From NCBI GenBank assembly GCA_963784675.1, contig CAWASE010000003.1:16514-80513 (forward strand): a DNA stretch of 64,000 nucleotides, read 5' to 3'. The stretch is from SCTD01 sp963784675. GTDB lineage: Bacteria; Actinomycetota; Actinomycetes; Mycobacteriales; SCTD01. The notes below the pieces were generated by a model, which ran no database searches, was not told where the DNA came from, and saw only the letters and a list, made by a program, of their open reading frames with translations. Shown here in pieces: positions 17,247 through 26,199 of this stretch; position 1 is the first letter of the stretch, and each line of letters starts with the position of its first letter. The position numbers were made by a program, and so were the translations under genes.

Positions 17247-18799
17247 ATGCGTCCGCCCCGCCTGGCCCTGCTCGCCGTCGCCGTCGTCCTGCCCCTGAGC
17301 GCCTGCGGCGTCCGCGTGGACGACAGCCTGCGTCAGCAGGCTGCTGCCGCGCAGCTCGGAGCCGGGGGCAACGGTGGCGGTCAGGGCGGCGTGCTCACCG
17401 ACGGCGGGGTCGGCGCCGACGGCACCGGGACCACCGACGGCACCGGCGTCGACGGCACGACCGGGGCGGTGGGCGCCGACGGCGGCAGCACCGACGCCGG
17501 TGGCGCGACCGGTACCGACGCCGGCACGTCGTCCGGTACCGGCAGCACGGGCGGCACCGGGTCGACCGGCTCCACGGGCAGCACCGGTTCGACCGGCTCC
17601 GCCGGGTCGGGCGGCAAAGCCGCACCCGCGCCCGCACCGGCCGGCGGCAACGGCGGCGCCACCGACGTGGGCGTCACCGCCACCACGCTGGACGTCGGCA
17701 ACATCGCCGACCTGTCCGGCCCGGTGCCCGGCCTGTTCCAGGGCGCGGTCATCGGCACCCAGGCCGTCGTCGCCAAGATCAACAGCGAGGGCGGCGTCTT
17801 CGGCCGCAAGCTGCGCGTGCAGGTGCGGTGACAGACCAGCTCGACTGCGGCCAGAACAGGCGCAGGTCGACAAGCTCAAGGACAAGGTGTTCGCCTTCGT
17901 CGGCTCGTTCTCCTTGAACGACGACTGCGGCGCCGACGTCCTGAAGGGCTCGGGCATCCCGGACGTCCACAACGCGCTCGGCCCCAAGTCCGCCCAGCTG
18001 GACCACAACTACTCGGTCGCGCCGCTGCCCACCGGGTGGCGCACCGGCCCGCTCAACTACTACAAGGCCAAGTACGGCACGAAGTTCTCGCACGTCGGAG
18101 CCGTCTACGCCGACCTCGGCGGAGCCGCGCTGACCTGGCGGGGAACGGCGGCCGCCATCAAGAACGTCGGCGGCAACGTCGACTACGAGCGGGGCTTCAA
18201 GCCCACCGAGACCGACTTCACCGCCGACGTCGTGCGCATGCGCAGACGCGGCGTGCAGATGCATGTACATCAGTGCGTCGACGCGACCACGTTCGCCCGC
18301 GTGGCGAAGGCCATGCGCAGCAGAACTTCGAGCTGGCCGATCATCGTCGGCGGCGCCGGCTACGACCCGAGCTTCTCGCCTCGGCCGGGTCTGCGCGGCG
18401 AGGGCATGTTCAACGACGCGCCGTTCGCCCAGTTCTTCGACGGCGAGGACGCCGGGGCGATCCCCGAGGTGAAGCGCGTTCCAGAGTGGTCCAGACGGTG
18501 AAGCCCGGCAACAAGCCGGACCTCTTCGCCGCCTTCGGCTGGGCGTCCGGGCGCGCTGTTCTTCCAGGCGCTCAAGGCGGCCGGCCCCAAGGCCACCCGC
18601 GCCGACGTGCTCGCCGCAGCTGAAGAAGATCACGACGTTCGACGCCGACGGCCTGATCGCCCCGGCCGGACCCGGCCCAGAAGAAGCCCGCCGACGTGCT
18701 GCATCCTCCGCCAGGTCAAGGGCGGCAAGTTCGTCCGGGTCGAGACCCCGGCGACCCGGCTACCGCTGCGTGACGGCTCGTACTTCTTCGGCAACGTGA
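17247..18799 (+). CDS. livK: branched-chain-amino-acid-type ABC substrate-binding lipoprotein (many indels)
   Basis: The start is ATG 17247, with GGAGG just upstream (an ATG at 17244 is also possible). The lipobox is PLSAC. Next comes an unusually long Gly/Ser/Thr/Asp-rich linker (about residues 45-125, with GSTGSTGST runs), then a Peripla_BP_6 domain (TTLDVGNIADLSGPVPGL, KINSEGGVFGRK, DKVFAFVGSFSLNDDCG). From about 17826 the frame is lost repeatedly, yet conserved blocks continue in alternating frames to a TGA at 18797-18799 that overlaps the permease GTG. I count at least six indels. The intact protein would bind a small amide or acid at the outer membrane face and feed LivHM. Confidence 0.75.
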
Positions 18800-20730
18800 C
18801 CGCCTTCCTGGCCTTCACGATCATCGGCTCGTCGTCGGCTGCATCTACGCGCTGACCGCCACCGGCCTGGTCGTCACCTACACCACCTCGGGCATCTTCA
18901 ACTTCGCCCACGGCGCCATCGGCATGGTCGGCGGCCTTCACCTACTGGCAGCTCACGCGTCGCCTGGGGCGTGGCCGGCGATCTCGCGCTGCTCGCTGGT
19001 GCTGTTCGTGCTCGCGCCGCTGTTCGGTGCGTTCATCGAGCGGGTGCTGATCCGGCCGCTGCAGGGCGCCTCGGTCGACCTGGCCCTCGTCATCACGCTG
19101 GGGCTGCTGCTCTTCCTGCATCGGCGCCGCCAACGTCATCTGGAAGCCCGACCGTCACGCGCGTGCTGCCGAGCCCTTCCCGGCCTCGGTGCAGGTGCAG
19201 ATCGGCTCGCTGGCCGTCACCTACAGCCAGCTCCTGGTCGTCGTCGTCGCCCTCGGGGTGGCGTTCGGGCTCAAGGTGCTGTTCAACACGCACCCGCATC
19301 GGCATCGCGATGCGCGGCGTCGTCGACGACCCCGACCTGGTCGCCATGGCCGGCGCGTCTCCTGCCCGCATCCAGCAGCTGGCCTGGGCGATCGGCGCCT
19401 CGCTCGCCGCGCTCGCCGGCATCCTGCTCGCGCCCACGGTCGACCTCGACATCACCACCCTGACGCTGCTGGTGATCAACGGCTACGCCGCAGCCCTGGT
19501 CGGCCGGCTCAAGAGCCTGCCGCTGACGGCCGTCGGCGCGCTCATCCTGGGCCTGATGGTCACCTACGGCACCGGGTACGCACCGATCGACGGCATCCTG
19601 TCGGCGCTCAAGGCCATCATCCCGCAGCTGCTGCTGTTCGCGGTGCTGATCTTCCTGCCGGCCGCGCGGCTGCGCACCGGCGGCGGCCAGACCCCGGCCG
19701 TCCCCCGCGTCCCGGGGCTGCGTCAGTCGCTCGTGTTCGGCGGCGGCCTGGTCGTCGCCGCCCTGCTGCTGTCGACCTTCCTCGGCACGGCCGGCCTGGC
19801 CACGGGCGGGCAGGCGTTCATCGTCGGGCTGACCTCATGTCGCTGGTGCTGCTCACCGGCTACAGCGGCCAGGTGTCGCTGTGCCAGCTGACCTTCGTCG
19901 GGCTCGGCGCCTACGCCATGGGCACCTTCGGCGGCGGCAGCCTGGTGGGCATCCTCGCTGCGGTCGTGCTGGCCTCGGTCTTCGGCCTGCTGGTCGCGCT
20001 GCCCACCCTGAAGCTGCGCGGGCTGTACCTCGCGCTCGCCACCTTCGCCTTCGCCAGCGCCATGGACAGCATCTTCTTCCAGAAGCGGCTCGGCTCCGGC
20101 GGCAGCCTGGAGGTGCCCCGCCTGCGCCTGCCCGGCATCCCGACCGAGTCCGACCAGGCGTTCTTCGTGCTCACCGCCGTCGTCTTCGCCGCCGCGGGGG
20201 TCGGGGTGCTGGCCATCCGCCGGGGCCGCTACGGCCGCCAGCTCACCGCTCTCAACGACTCCCCGGCCGCCTGCGCGACCCTGGGCCTGAACATCAACAT
20301 CTCCAAGCTGGTGGTCTTCACCGCGGCGGCGGGTCTGGCCGGCCTGTCCGGCGCCCTGTTCGCCGGCCTGCGCGGCTCGGTCAGTCCGAACGACTTCACC
20401 GCCCTGGGCAGCCTGCTGCTGCTGCTGTCGCTGCGCATCGGCGGCGTCAACACCATCACCGGCGCGCTGATCGGGGGCTACTTCGTCGCGACCTCGCCGC
20501 AGCTGCAGGACCGCTTCCCGCAGATCCCGGCGATCAACTTCCTGGTCACCGGGCTGGTGGTCATCGTCGTCGGCCGCTACCCCAACGGCATCGGCGGCTT
20601 CCTCTCCGACGTCGGCGCCCGGTTGCGCGCACGCACGCAGGCCCCCGAGCCACCGGCCGGGCCCGCCCCGCAGAGCGTCCCCGTCGCCCCTGCCCGGAAG
20701 GAGAAGTCCCTTGCCGGCGCTGCGCAGTAA
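18796..20730 (+). CDS. fused LivH-LivM ABC permease (several indels in first half)
   Basis: Starting at GTG 18796 the conserved sequence reads TAFLAFTIIG, then ALTATGLVVTYTTSGIFNFAHGAIGM, VDLALVITLGLLLF, RIQQLAWAIGASLAALAGILLAP (LivH part), and, after a linker near 19700-19850, GYSGQVSLCQLTFVGLGAYAMGTF and RRGRYGRQLTALNDSPAACATLG (LivM part). The span would be about 645 codons, so both permease halves are in one chain. Single-base changes near 18830, 18935, 18965, 19125, 19290 and 19835 break the frame; the LivM half from 19845 on is clean. Fused LivHM chains occur in actinobacteria. It forms the channel for the LivK ligand. Confidence 0.78.
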
Positions 20731-21517
20731 GCGTGACCCGATCCAGAGCGGGCCTCCTCCCGAGGGGGTGCCGGTGCTGGGCGTGGAGAACATCTCGGTG
20801 CGCTTCGGCGGCGTCCAGGCCGTCAGCGAGGTCACCATCAACGCCTACTACGGCGAGGTCACCGGCCTGATCGGCCCGAACGGCGCCGGCAAGACCACCA
20901 CCTTCAACATCATCACCGGCCTGCAGGCCCCCACCGGCGGCACCATCAAGATCGCCGGCGAAGACGTCAGCAGCAAGTCGGTCTACCAGCGCGCCCGCCT
21001 GGGCATGGCCCGCACGTTCCAGCGCCTGGAGGTCTTCGGGTCGATGACCGCGCGCGACAACGTGCTGGCCGCCGCCGAGTTCCGCAAGGGCTGGTCCGGT
21101 GAAGACACCAACCCGCGCATGGTCGCCGACGGCATCCTGGAGCGGGTCGGCCTGTCCCAGGTCGCGGACGAGCGCGTCGACGCCCTGCCCACCGGCCTGG
21201 CCCGCCTGGTCGAGCTCGGTAGAGGGCTCGCCAGCCAACCCCGGGTGCTGCTGCTCGACGAGCCCGCCAGCGGCCTGGACGGCACCGAGAGCGAGGCCCT
21301 GGGCGACCTGCTCATCGACCTCGCCGCCGAAGGCATGTCGGTACTGGTCGTCGAGCACGACGTCGACCTGGTGATGCGGGTGTGCAACTACATCCACGTG
21401 CTCGACTTCGGCAAGCTGATCTGCGTCGGTGAGCCGTCCGTCGTCCAGTCCGACCCCAAGGTGCAGGCCGCCTATCTCGGCGCCGAAGAGCCGACCGACG
21501 AACCCGAGGAGGCCTGA
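20711..21517 (+). CDS. livG: LivG-type ABC ATPase with variant signature
   Basis: The 268-aa protein starts at TTG 20711, behind GAAGGAGAAG and 20 bases inside the end of livHM. Walker A is GPNGAGKTTT, Walker B LLLDEPASGLDGTE and the switch His is in VVEHDVDLVM. The usual LSGGQ signature is replaced by LPTGLARLVELGRGL. The variant keeps the helix following the signature, and similar LPTG forms exist in actinobacterial LivG-like proteins, so it is probably functional. It drives uptake through LivHM together with the next gene. Confidence 0.88.
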   Translation: MPALRSKRDPIQSGPPPEGVPVLGVENISVRFGGVQAVSEVTINAYYGEVTGLIGPNGAGKTTTFNIITGLQAPTGGTIKIAGEDVSSKSVYQRARLGMARTFQRLEVFGSMTARDNVLAAAEFRKGWSGEDTNPRMVADGILERVGLSQVADERVDALPTGLARLVELGRGLASQPRVLLLDEPASGLDGTESEALGDLLIDLAAEGMSVLVVEHDVDLVMRVCNYIHVLDFGKLICVGEPSVVQSDPKVQAAYLGAEEPTDEPEEA

Positions 21518-22290
21518 TGACCGCCCCCACCCGGCCGCCGGTGACCAGCACCGCACGGACCGCCCCCGACAAGCCCAAGCGCCCACCGTTCGCCCTCGAG
21601 CTGCACGACGTCGTCGCCGGCTACGGCCGGATCGAGGTGATGCACGAGGTCTCGTTGCAGGTCCCCGTCGGTTCGGTGTACGCGCTGCTGGGCCCCAACG
21701 GCGCCGGCAAGACCACCACGTTGTCGGTCTGCTCGGGCAAGGTCGCCGTCCGCAGCGGTTGCCTGCACGTCGCGGGCACGCACATCAACGGCGCCGCCCC
21801 GGACGCGCTGGCCAAGGCCGGCGTCTGCCGCATCCCCGAGGGCCGCGGGGTGTTCCCCAACCTCACCGTCGAGGAGAACCTCCGGCTGTTCACCTATGCC
21901 GGCACGCTCACGACCAAGGAGGTGCAGGACCGCGCCTACGCCCGCTTCCCGCGGCTGGGCGAACGCCGCGGCCAGCTCTCCGGCACGATGTCCGGCGGTG
22001 AGCAGCAGATGCTGGCGATGAGCCGCGCGCTGGTCACCGAGCCCGGGGTCCTGCTGCTGGACGAGATCTCGATGGGGCTCGCGCCCCTGATCGTCGGCGA
22101 GCTCTACGACCTCGTCGCCCAGCTCGCCGAAGAAGGGATCAGCATCCTGCTGGTCGAGCAGTTCGCCCGCACCGCGCTCGCGGTGTCGGACTATGCCGCC
22201 GTCATGACCCAGGGGCGCATCGCGATGGTCGGCCAGCCTGCCGATGTCGCGGACTTCGTCAACGAGGCCTATCTCGGAGGTGCCGCATGA
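21517..22290 (+). CDS. livF: LivF-type ABC ATPase
   Basis: The 257-aa protein starts at ATG 21517, sharing one base with the livG stop. Walker A is GPNGAGKTTTL, the signature MSGGEQQMLAMSRAL is canonical, Walker B is LLLDEISMGLAP and the switch is LLVEQFAR. An unusual ~35-residue Thr/Pro-rich leader precedes the ABC domain. It pairs with the LivG-like ATPase, so one composite site has a canonical and the other a degenerate signature. Confidence 0.9.
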   Translation: MTAPTRPPVTSTARTAPDKPKRPPFALELHDVVAGYGRIEVMHEVSLQVPVGSVYALLGPNGAGKTTTLSVCSGKVAVRSGCLHVAGTHINGAAPDALAKAGVCRIPEGRGVFPNLTVEENLRLFTYAGTLTTKEVQDRAYARFPRLGERRGQLSGTMSGGEQQMLAMSRALVTEPGVLLLDEISMGLAPLIVGELYDLVAQLAEEGISILLVEQFARTALAVSDYAAVMTQGRIAMVGQPADVADFVNEAYLGGAA

Positions 22291-23648
22291 TCCCCGGCCG
22301 CAACCACCCACGCCTGGTCCGTCTCACGCTCGGCAGCGTCCTGCTCGCCTCTTCCGGCGTCGGCCTGCTGCTCGCCCCCGGTGCCTCGGCGCAGGCCGCC
22401 CCCGGCTCCGGGCTCGGCTCGTTCAGCCTGGCCGCCGCGGCGCCGGCTGCCCAGTTCCGGGTCGACGACGGCGGCAACTGCGCCGGCTCCCCGTCCGGCA
22501 CGGGCGCGTGCGAGGGCGTGATCCCCGAGGCCGTCTCGACCCTGTCGAACGGTCCGGTCGGCTTCGCCATCTCCTCCGTGGTCTGGCCCGGGGCGCTCGC
22601 CGGCAACGCCGGCACGCTGCTGCTCGTCTCGGGCGGCGACCAGGTGCCGCCGCAGGCGACCATGCTCAACAGCCCGGTCCGGGCCGAGGCGCGCACCGGC
22701 GACAAGCCGACCACCAACAGCGACTACCCCGGCGCCACCATGAAGGCCTCGGCCGAGCCCTACGACGTCCGGGCCTCCGGTGAGGTCGCGCAGAGCCAGG
22801 CGCTCGCGGTCGGCACGTTCGGAAACGCCGTCGGCAGCTCGCGCACCGCGGTCACCGGTGCCAAGGACGCCGTGGCCGAGGCCAGCAGCCGGGTCAGCGA
22901 CATCAGCCTGGCTGCCGGCGCCGTCAAGATCGGCGCGGTCACCTCGACGGCCAAGGCCACCACCGACGGCACCAAGACGGCGGTCGGCGGCTCCACGACC
23001 ACGAGCGGCATGAGCATCGGCGGGGTCCCGGTGACCGTCGACGAGAAGGGCATCAGCGTCGCCGGCCAGAGCAACCCGTTGGGGCAGACCGCGTCCGGCG
23101 CGGTCAACACGGTGATCAGCAACCTCAACATGAAGATCGCCGTCAGCGAGCCCACCACGACCAGCGCCAACGGCAGCACCACCTACAACGCCGGCAGCCT
23201 GGTCTTCGTGTGGGAGCCACAGCCCGGCACGGTCCTGAGCGCGGTCTTCGGCAGCTCCACCGTCACCGTCGCCGCCGCACCGTCGCTCAGCTTCGACACC
23301 GGGGACACCCCGGCGCCGCCGCTGCCTGTCGACGCCGTCGACGAGCCGGCGCCCTTCGTCCCCGACGCCGTCGTCGTCGACGCCGCGCCGGTCGCCGAGC
23401 CGGTCGTCGACCTGCCGGTGGAGCTGACCCCGGTCGAGGAGCCGGTGGCCGTCGACGCGCCACCGGCGGCACCGGTCCAGGCCGTCGGCGTAGCCAAGAG
23501 CTTTCCGCTGTTCGGCGGCATCCCGTCGCTGCTCGTCATCATGGGGCTGGCCGGGGTGGGCTTTCTCGCCGCCGGTCTGCGCCGCCTGCCCGACCAGGTC
23601 CTGGCGACCACCCCCACGACCACCTGCCCTCTCGGAGACGTCACGTGA
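22287..23648 (+). CDS. secreted, C-terminally anchored protein of unknown function
   Basis: The 453-aa protein starts at ATG 22287 (ATGA overlap with livF). It has a signal peptide (LTLGSVLLASSGVGLLLAPGASAQA), a Ser/Thr/Ala-rich mature region with many short beta-forming segments, a Pro/Val/Asp-rich linker (about 345-400) and a single C-terminal span (IPSLLVIMGLAGVGFLAAGL) with a short basic tail. There is no LPxTG. The design is that of a surface stalk protein held by a membrane anchor. Being coupled into the liv operon, it may present or protect the importer's ligand; that is inference. Confidence 0.72.
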   Translation: MIPGRNHPRLVRLTLGSVLLASSGVGLLLAPGASAQAAPGSGLGSFSLAAAAPAAQFRVDDGGNCAGSPSGTGACEGVIPEAVSTLSNGPVGFAISSVVWPGALAGNAGTLLLVSGGDQVPPQATMLNSPVRAEARTGDKPTTNSDYPGATMKASAEPYDVRASGEVAQSQALAVGTFGNAVGSSRTAVTGAKDAVAEASSRVSDISLAAGAVKIGAVTSTAKATTDGTKTAVGGSTTTSGMSIGGVPVTVDEKGISVAGQSNPLGQTASGAVNTVISNLNMKIAVSEPTTTSANGSTTYNAGSLVFVWEPQPGTVLSAVFGSSTVTVAAAPSLSFDTGDTPAPPLPVDAVDEPAPFVPDAVVVDAAPVAEPVVDLPVELTPVEEPVAVDAPPAAPVQAVGVAKSFPLFGGIPSLLVIMGLAGVGFLAAGLRRLPDQVLATTPTTTCPLGDVT

Positions 23649-24370
23649 CCACCGCCAGTGCCCCCCATGCCGCCAGCGCCCCCGGCCTGCTCGCCGACGG
23701 CGACTCCCAGGCCCGGCTCCAACGACTGTCGGGCAAGGTGCAGCTGCTGCGCACCCGGCGTGGTTCGTCCGGAGGCAGCAACGGTGAGTACGACCGCTGG
23801 CTGCTGATCGGCGGCGGCATCGCGCTACCGCTGGGTCTGCTGATGGTCGTCCTGGGCTGGCTGGGCGCCTCGCGCACGGTCCTGCTCTTCGAGCAGCTGC
23901 CCTACCTGCTGTCGGGCGGACTCATCGGGCTCTCGCTCGTGATCGTCGGCGGGTTCGTCTACTTCTCCTACTGGCAGACGCTGCTCGTGCGCGAGACGCG
24001 TGCGCTGCGCGGCGACCTCACCGCCAGCCTGCTGCGGGTCGAGGCGCTGCTGGCCGCCGGCAACGACCTGGCCGTGCCGGCCCAGCGGGCCGAGCCGGCC
24101 GACGTCGAGCCCGACGCCCCGACGGTCGCCTCGCGGCGTCCGTCGCCCCGTCGCGGCGGCAGCAACGGCAGCGGTCGTGGCACCGGCGGGGGGGTGGCCG
24201 TGGCCGCTCCGGTCGTCACCGGCCACCGGCTCGTCGCCACCGCCACCGGTTCGATGATGCACCGCACCGACTGCGTCGCTGTCAACGGCCGCGACGGGCT
24301 GCGCGAGGTCAGCGCCGACACGCCGGGACTGAACCCGTGCCGGCTCTGCGAACCCCTGTTCGAGGACTGA
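23645..24370 (+). CDS. two-TM protein with C-terminal Ada-like Zn motif
   Basis: The 241-aa protein starts at GTG 23645 (GTGA overlap with the preceding gene). It has a cytoplasmic N-terminus, spans at about 52-75 and 85-110 (LLIGGGIALPLGLLMVVLGW, LLSGGLIGLSLVIVGGFVYF), a helical region, a basic Ser/Gly-rich linker, and a terminal module MMHRTDCVAVNG...LNPCRLCEPL. The H-x-x-x-C ... PC-x-x-C spacing is that of the Ada-type/MPT Zn-binding motif also seen at the ends of some nucleases. I do not know a named family with this combination. It ends the operon two bases before a convergent gene. Confidence 0.7.
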   Translation: MTTASAPHAASAPGLLADGDSQARLQRLSGKVQLLRTRRGSSGGSNGEYDRWLLIGGGIALPLGLLMVVLGWLGASRTVLLFEQLPYLLSGGLIGLSLVIVGGFVYFSYWQTLLVRETRALRGDLTASLLRVEALLAAGNDLAVPAQRAEPADVEPDAPTVASRRPSPRRGGSNGSGRGTGGGVAVAAPVVTGHRLVATATGSMMHRTDCVAVNGRDGLREVSADTPGLNPCRLCEPLFED

Positions 24371-24372
24371 CC

Positions 24373-25554
24373 TCAGACCTGGCCGACGCCGCGCAGCACG
24401 CAGCGGGTGCCGCTGTAGATCGTCGCCATGCACTTGTTGCAGTGCACGCACAAGCCCTCCTCGGCCTGCTCCTGCTCGAACTGTCGCGGTAGCGACGGGT
24501 CGCGCAGCAGCGCGCGCGCCATCGCCACCAGCTCGAAGCCCTGCTCCCCCACGGCCCGCTCCAACGTCTCGAGCCGGTTCAGGCCGCCCAGCAGGATCAG
24601 CGGCAGGTCCAGCGCGGCACGGAACTGGCGGGCCTCGGACAGGAAGAAGGCCTCCTCGAACGGATAGGTCGGCAGCAGGCGCCGGCCCACGACCTTCAGC
24701 CCCAGCCCGACGAGGGTCGGCTGCGCCGCCGCGAACTCGCGCATCGGCACCTCGCCGCGGAAGAAGTACATGCCGTTGAGCAGCGAGCTGCCGCCGGTGA
24801 GCTGCAGCGCGTCCAGGTGCCCGTCGTCCTGCAGCCAGCGCGCCACCTGCAGGCTCTCGTCCAGCCACAGCCCGGCCGGCACGCCGTCGGTCATGTTCAG
24901 CTTCGCGGTGACGGCCAGCCCGGGCCCGGCCGCCTCGCGCACCCGCCGGACGACCTCGCGCGGAAAGCGAGCGCGGTTCTCCAGGCTGCCGCCGAGGTCG
25001 TCCTTGCGCTTGTTGAGGTTCGGCGACAGGAACGAGCTGAGCAGGTAGTTGTGGCCCAGGTGCACCTCGACGGCGTCGAAGCCGGCCTCGCGCGCGTTCC
25101 GGGCCGCGGCGGCGAAGGCGTCGGTGACCTCGGCGAGCTGCCCGGCCGTCGCACCCTTGACGATGCCCATCGCGGGCGGGCTCAGGCGGGTCGACGGCGC
25201 CAGCGACGGCGTCCGGTTCGAGCGCACGTCGGCGACCAGACCCGCGTGGCCGATCTGCGCGCTGACGGCCGCGCCCTCGGCGTGCACCGCGTCGGTCAGC
25301 CGCCGCAGCCCCGGCACGGACCGGTCGTCGAGCACGGCGCAGTGCCGGTTGACCCGGCCGCCGGGCGAGACGGCGCAGTAGGCCACCGTCGTCAGACCGA
25401 CGCCGCCGCGCGCGACCTCGGTGTGGAAGTCGACGAGGGCGTCGGTGATCTGGCCCTTCGGGGTGCGACCCTCGAAGGTCGCGGCCTTGACGATGCGGTT
25501 GCGCAGGGTCAGCGGACCGAGCCGGACAGGTTCGAACACGCGAAGGTTGCCCAT
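24373..25554 (-). CDS. OYE-family FMN oxidoreductase
   Basis: The frame is open to 25884, but the start is ATG 25554, giving 393 aa. It is an old-yellow-enzyme TIM barrel: LRVFEPVRLGPLTLRNRIVKAATFEGRT at the N-terminus, AQIGHAG, FDAVEVHLGHNYLLSSFLSP, GGSLENRARF, and a phosphate-binding end with LLGGLNRLETLERAV. The C-terminus has CVHCNKCMATIYSGTRC, resembling the Fe-S ligand motif of 2,4-dienoyl-CoA-reductase-type OYEs, yet the second FAD/NADPH domain is absent. It reduces activated alkenes or related xenobiotics by family function. It is divergent from a TetR gene with an operator just upstream of its start. Confidence 0.85.
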   Translation of the reverse strand: MGNLRVFEPVRLGPLTLRNRIVKAATFEGRTPKGQITDALVDFHTEVARGGVGLTTVAYCAVSPGGRVNRHCAVLDDRSVPGLRRLTDAVHAEGAAVSAQIGHAGLVADVRSNRTPSLAPSTRLSPPAMGIVKGATAGQLAEVTDAFAAAARNAREAGFDAVEVHLGHNYLLSSFLSPNLNKRKDDLGGSLENRARFPREVVRRVREAAGPGLAVTAKLNMTDGVPAGLWLDESLQVARWLQDDGHLDALQLTGGSSLLNGMYFFRGEVPMREFAAAQPTLVGLGLKVVGRRLLPTYPFEEAFFLSEARQFRAALDLPLILLGGLNRLETLERAVGEQGFELVAMARALLRDPSLPRQFEQEQAEEGLCVHCNKCMATIYSGTRCVLRGVGQV

Positions 25555-25566
25555 CGCCGCACCATA

Positions 25567-25587
25567 TACGGATGTGTTCCGTCCGTA
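25567..25587. promoter_or_regulatory. TetR-type operator between the OYE and TetR genes
   Basis: TACGGA-N9-TCCGTA is a perfect 6-bp inverted repeat in the 51-bp gap between the two divergent starts, 12 bases upstream of the OYE ATG and 18 bases upstream of the TetR GTG. A nested ACGGA-N5-TCCGT repeat also exists. Length and position fit an operator at which the TetR protein would repress both genes. Confidence 0.7.
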
Positions 25588-25605
25588 AAGGGCTAGGCTG
25601 ACGTC

Positions 25606-26190
25606 GTGACCACCGCACCCTCGGCTCGCCGCGGCCGCCCGCGTGACCCCGGGCTGGAGCCGCGGGTGCACGCCGCCGCCCTGGAGCTCTACGCCGAGAA
25701 GGGCTGGTCCGGCTTCACCCTGGAGCAGGTGGCTCGGCGGGCCGGAGCGGGTCAGGGCGCGCTGTACCGGCGCTGGAGCAGCAAGGCGGCGCTGCTGGCC
25801 GATGCCGTGGCGGCCGGCGCCCCACGCCTCGCAGACCCCGACACCGGCTCGTCCCGGCTCGACCTGCTGGCCCTCGCCCGGCACTTCCTCGCCTCCTACG
25901 ACGAACCGCTGGGCGCCGTCGGGCTACGGATGGTGCTGGACGCACGTGCGGTGCCCGAGCTCGGCGAGCACTTCGCGGTCATGCTCGCCGGTGACCGCGC
26001 GCGAACCACCCGGCTCGTCCTGGAGCGGGCGCACGCCCGCGGCGACCTGCACGCTCCCTCGATAGGCACGGCGCTGCACGTGCTCACCGGAGCCACCCTC
26101 GCGCGAGCGGTCTTCCGGGTCGGAGCGCCGCAGCCGGCGGCGGACGAGCGGTTCTGTCTCGAGCTCGTCGAGAGCCTGCTGACGCCCTGA
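25606..26190 (+). CDS. TetR-family regulator of the divergent OYE gene
   Basis: The 194-aa protein starts at GTG 25606. It has a basic leader (ARRGRPRDPGLEPRV) and a TetR helix-turn-helix (AALELYAEKGWSGFTLEQVARRAGAGQGALYRRWSSKAALLADA, about residues 18-62), then a helical ligand-binding domain with a C-terminal TetR_C-like region. It is divergently arranged with the OYE gene, over a shared operator. Repression relieved by an electrophilic substrate of the enzyme is the usual model for such pairs. Confidence 0.85.
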   Translation: MTTAPSARRGRPRDPGLEPRVHAAALELYAEKGWSGFTLEQVARRAGAGQGALYRRWSSKAALLADAVAAGAPRLADPDTGSSRLDLLALARHFLASYDEPLGAVGLRMVLDARAVPELGEHFAVMLAGDRARTTRLVLERAHARGDLHAPSIGTALHVLTGATLARAVFRVGAPQPAADERFCLELVESLLTP

Positions 26191-26199
26191 CCGGCCCGC

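Noticed and set aside
17826..20730. Programmed frameshifting as the explanation of broken frames
   Set aside because: The breaks are many, of both signs, without a shared slippery sequence, and in unrelated genes; consensus error is simpler.
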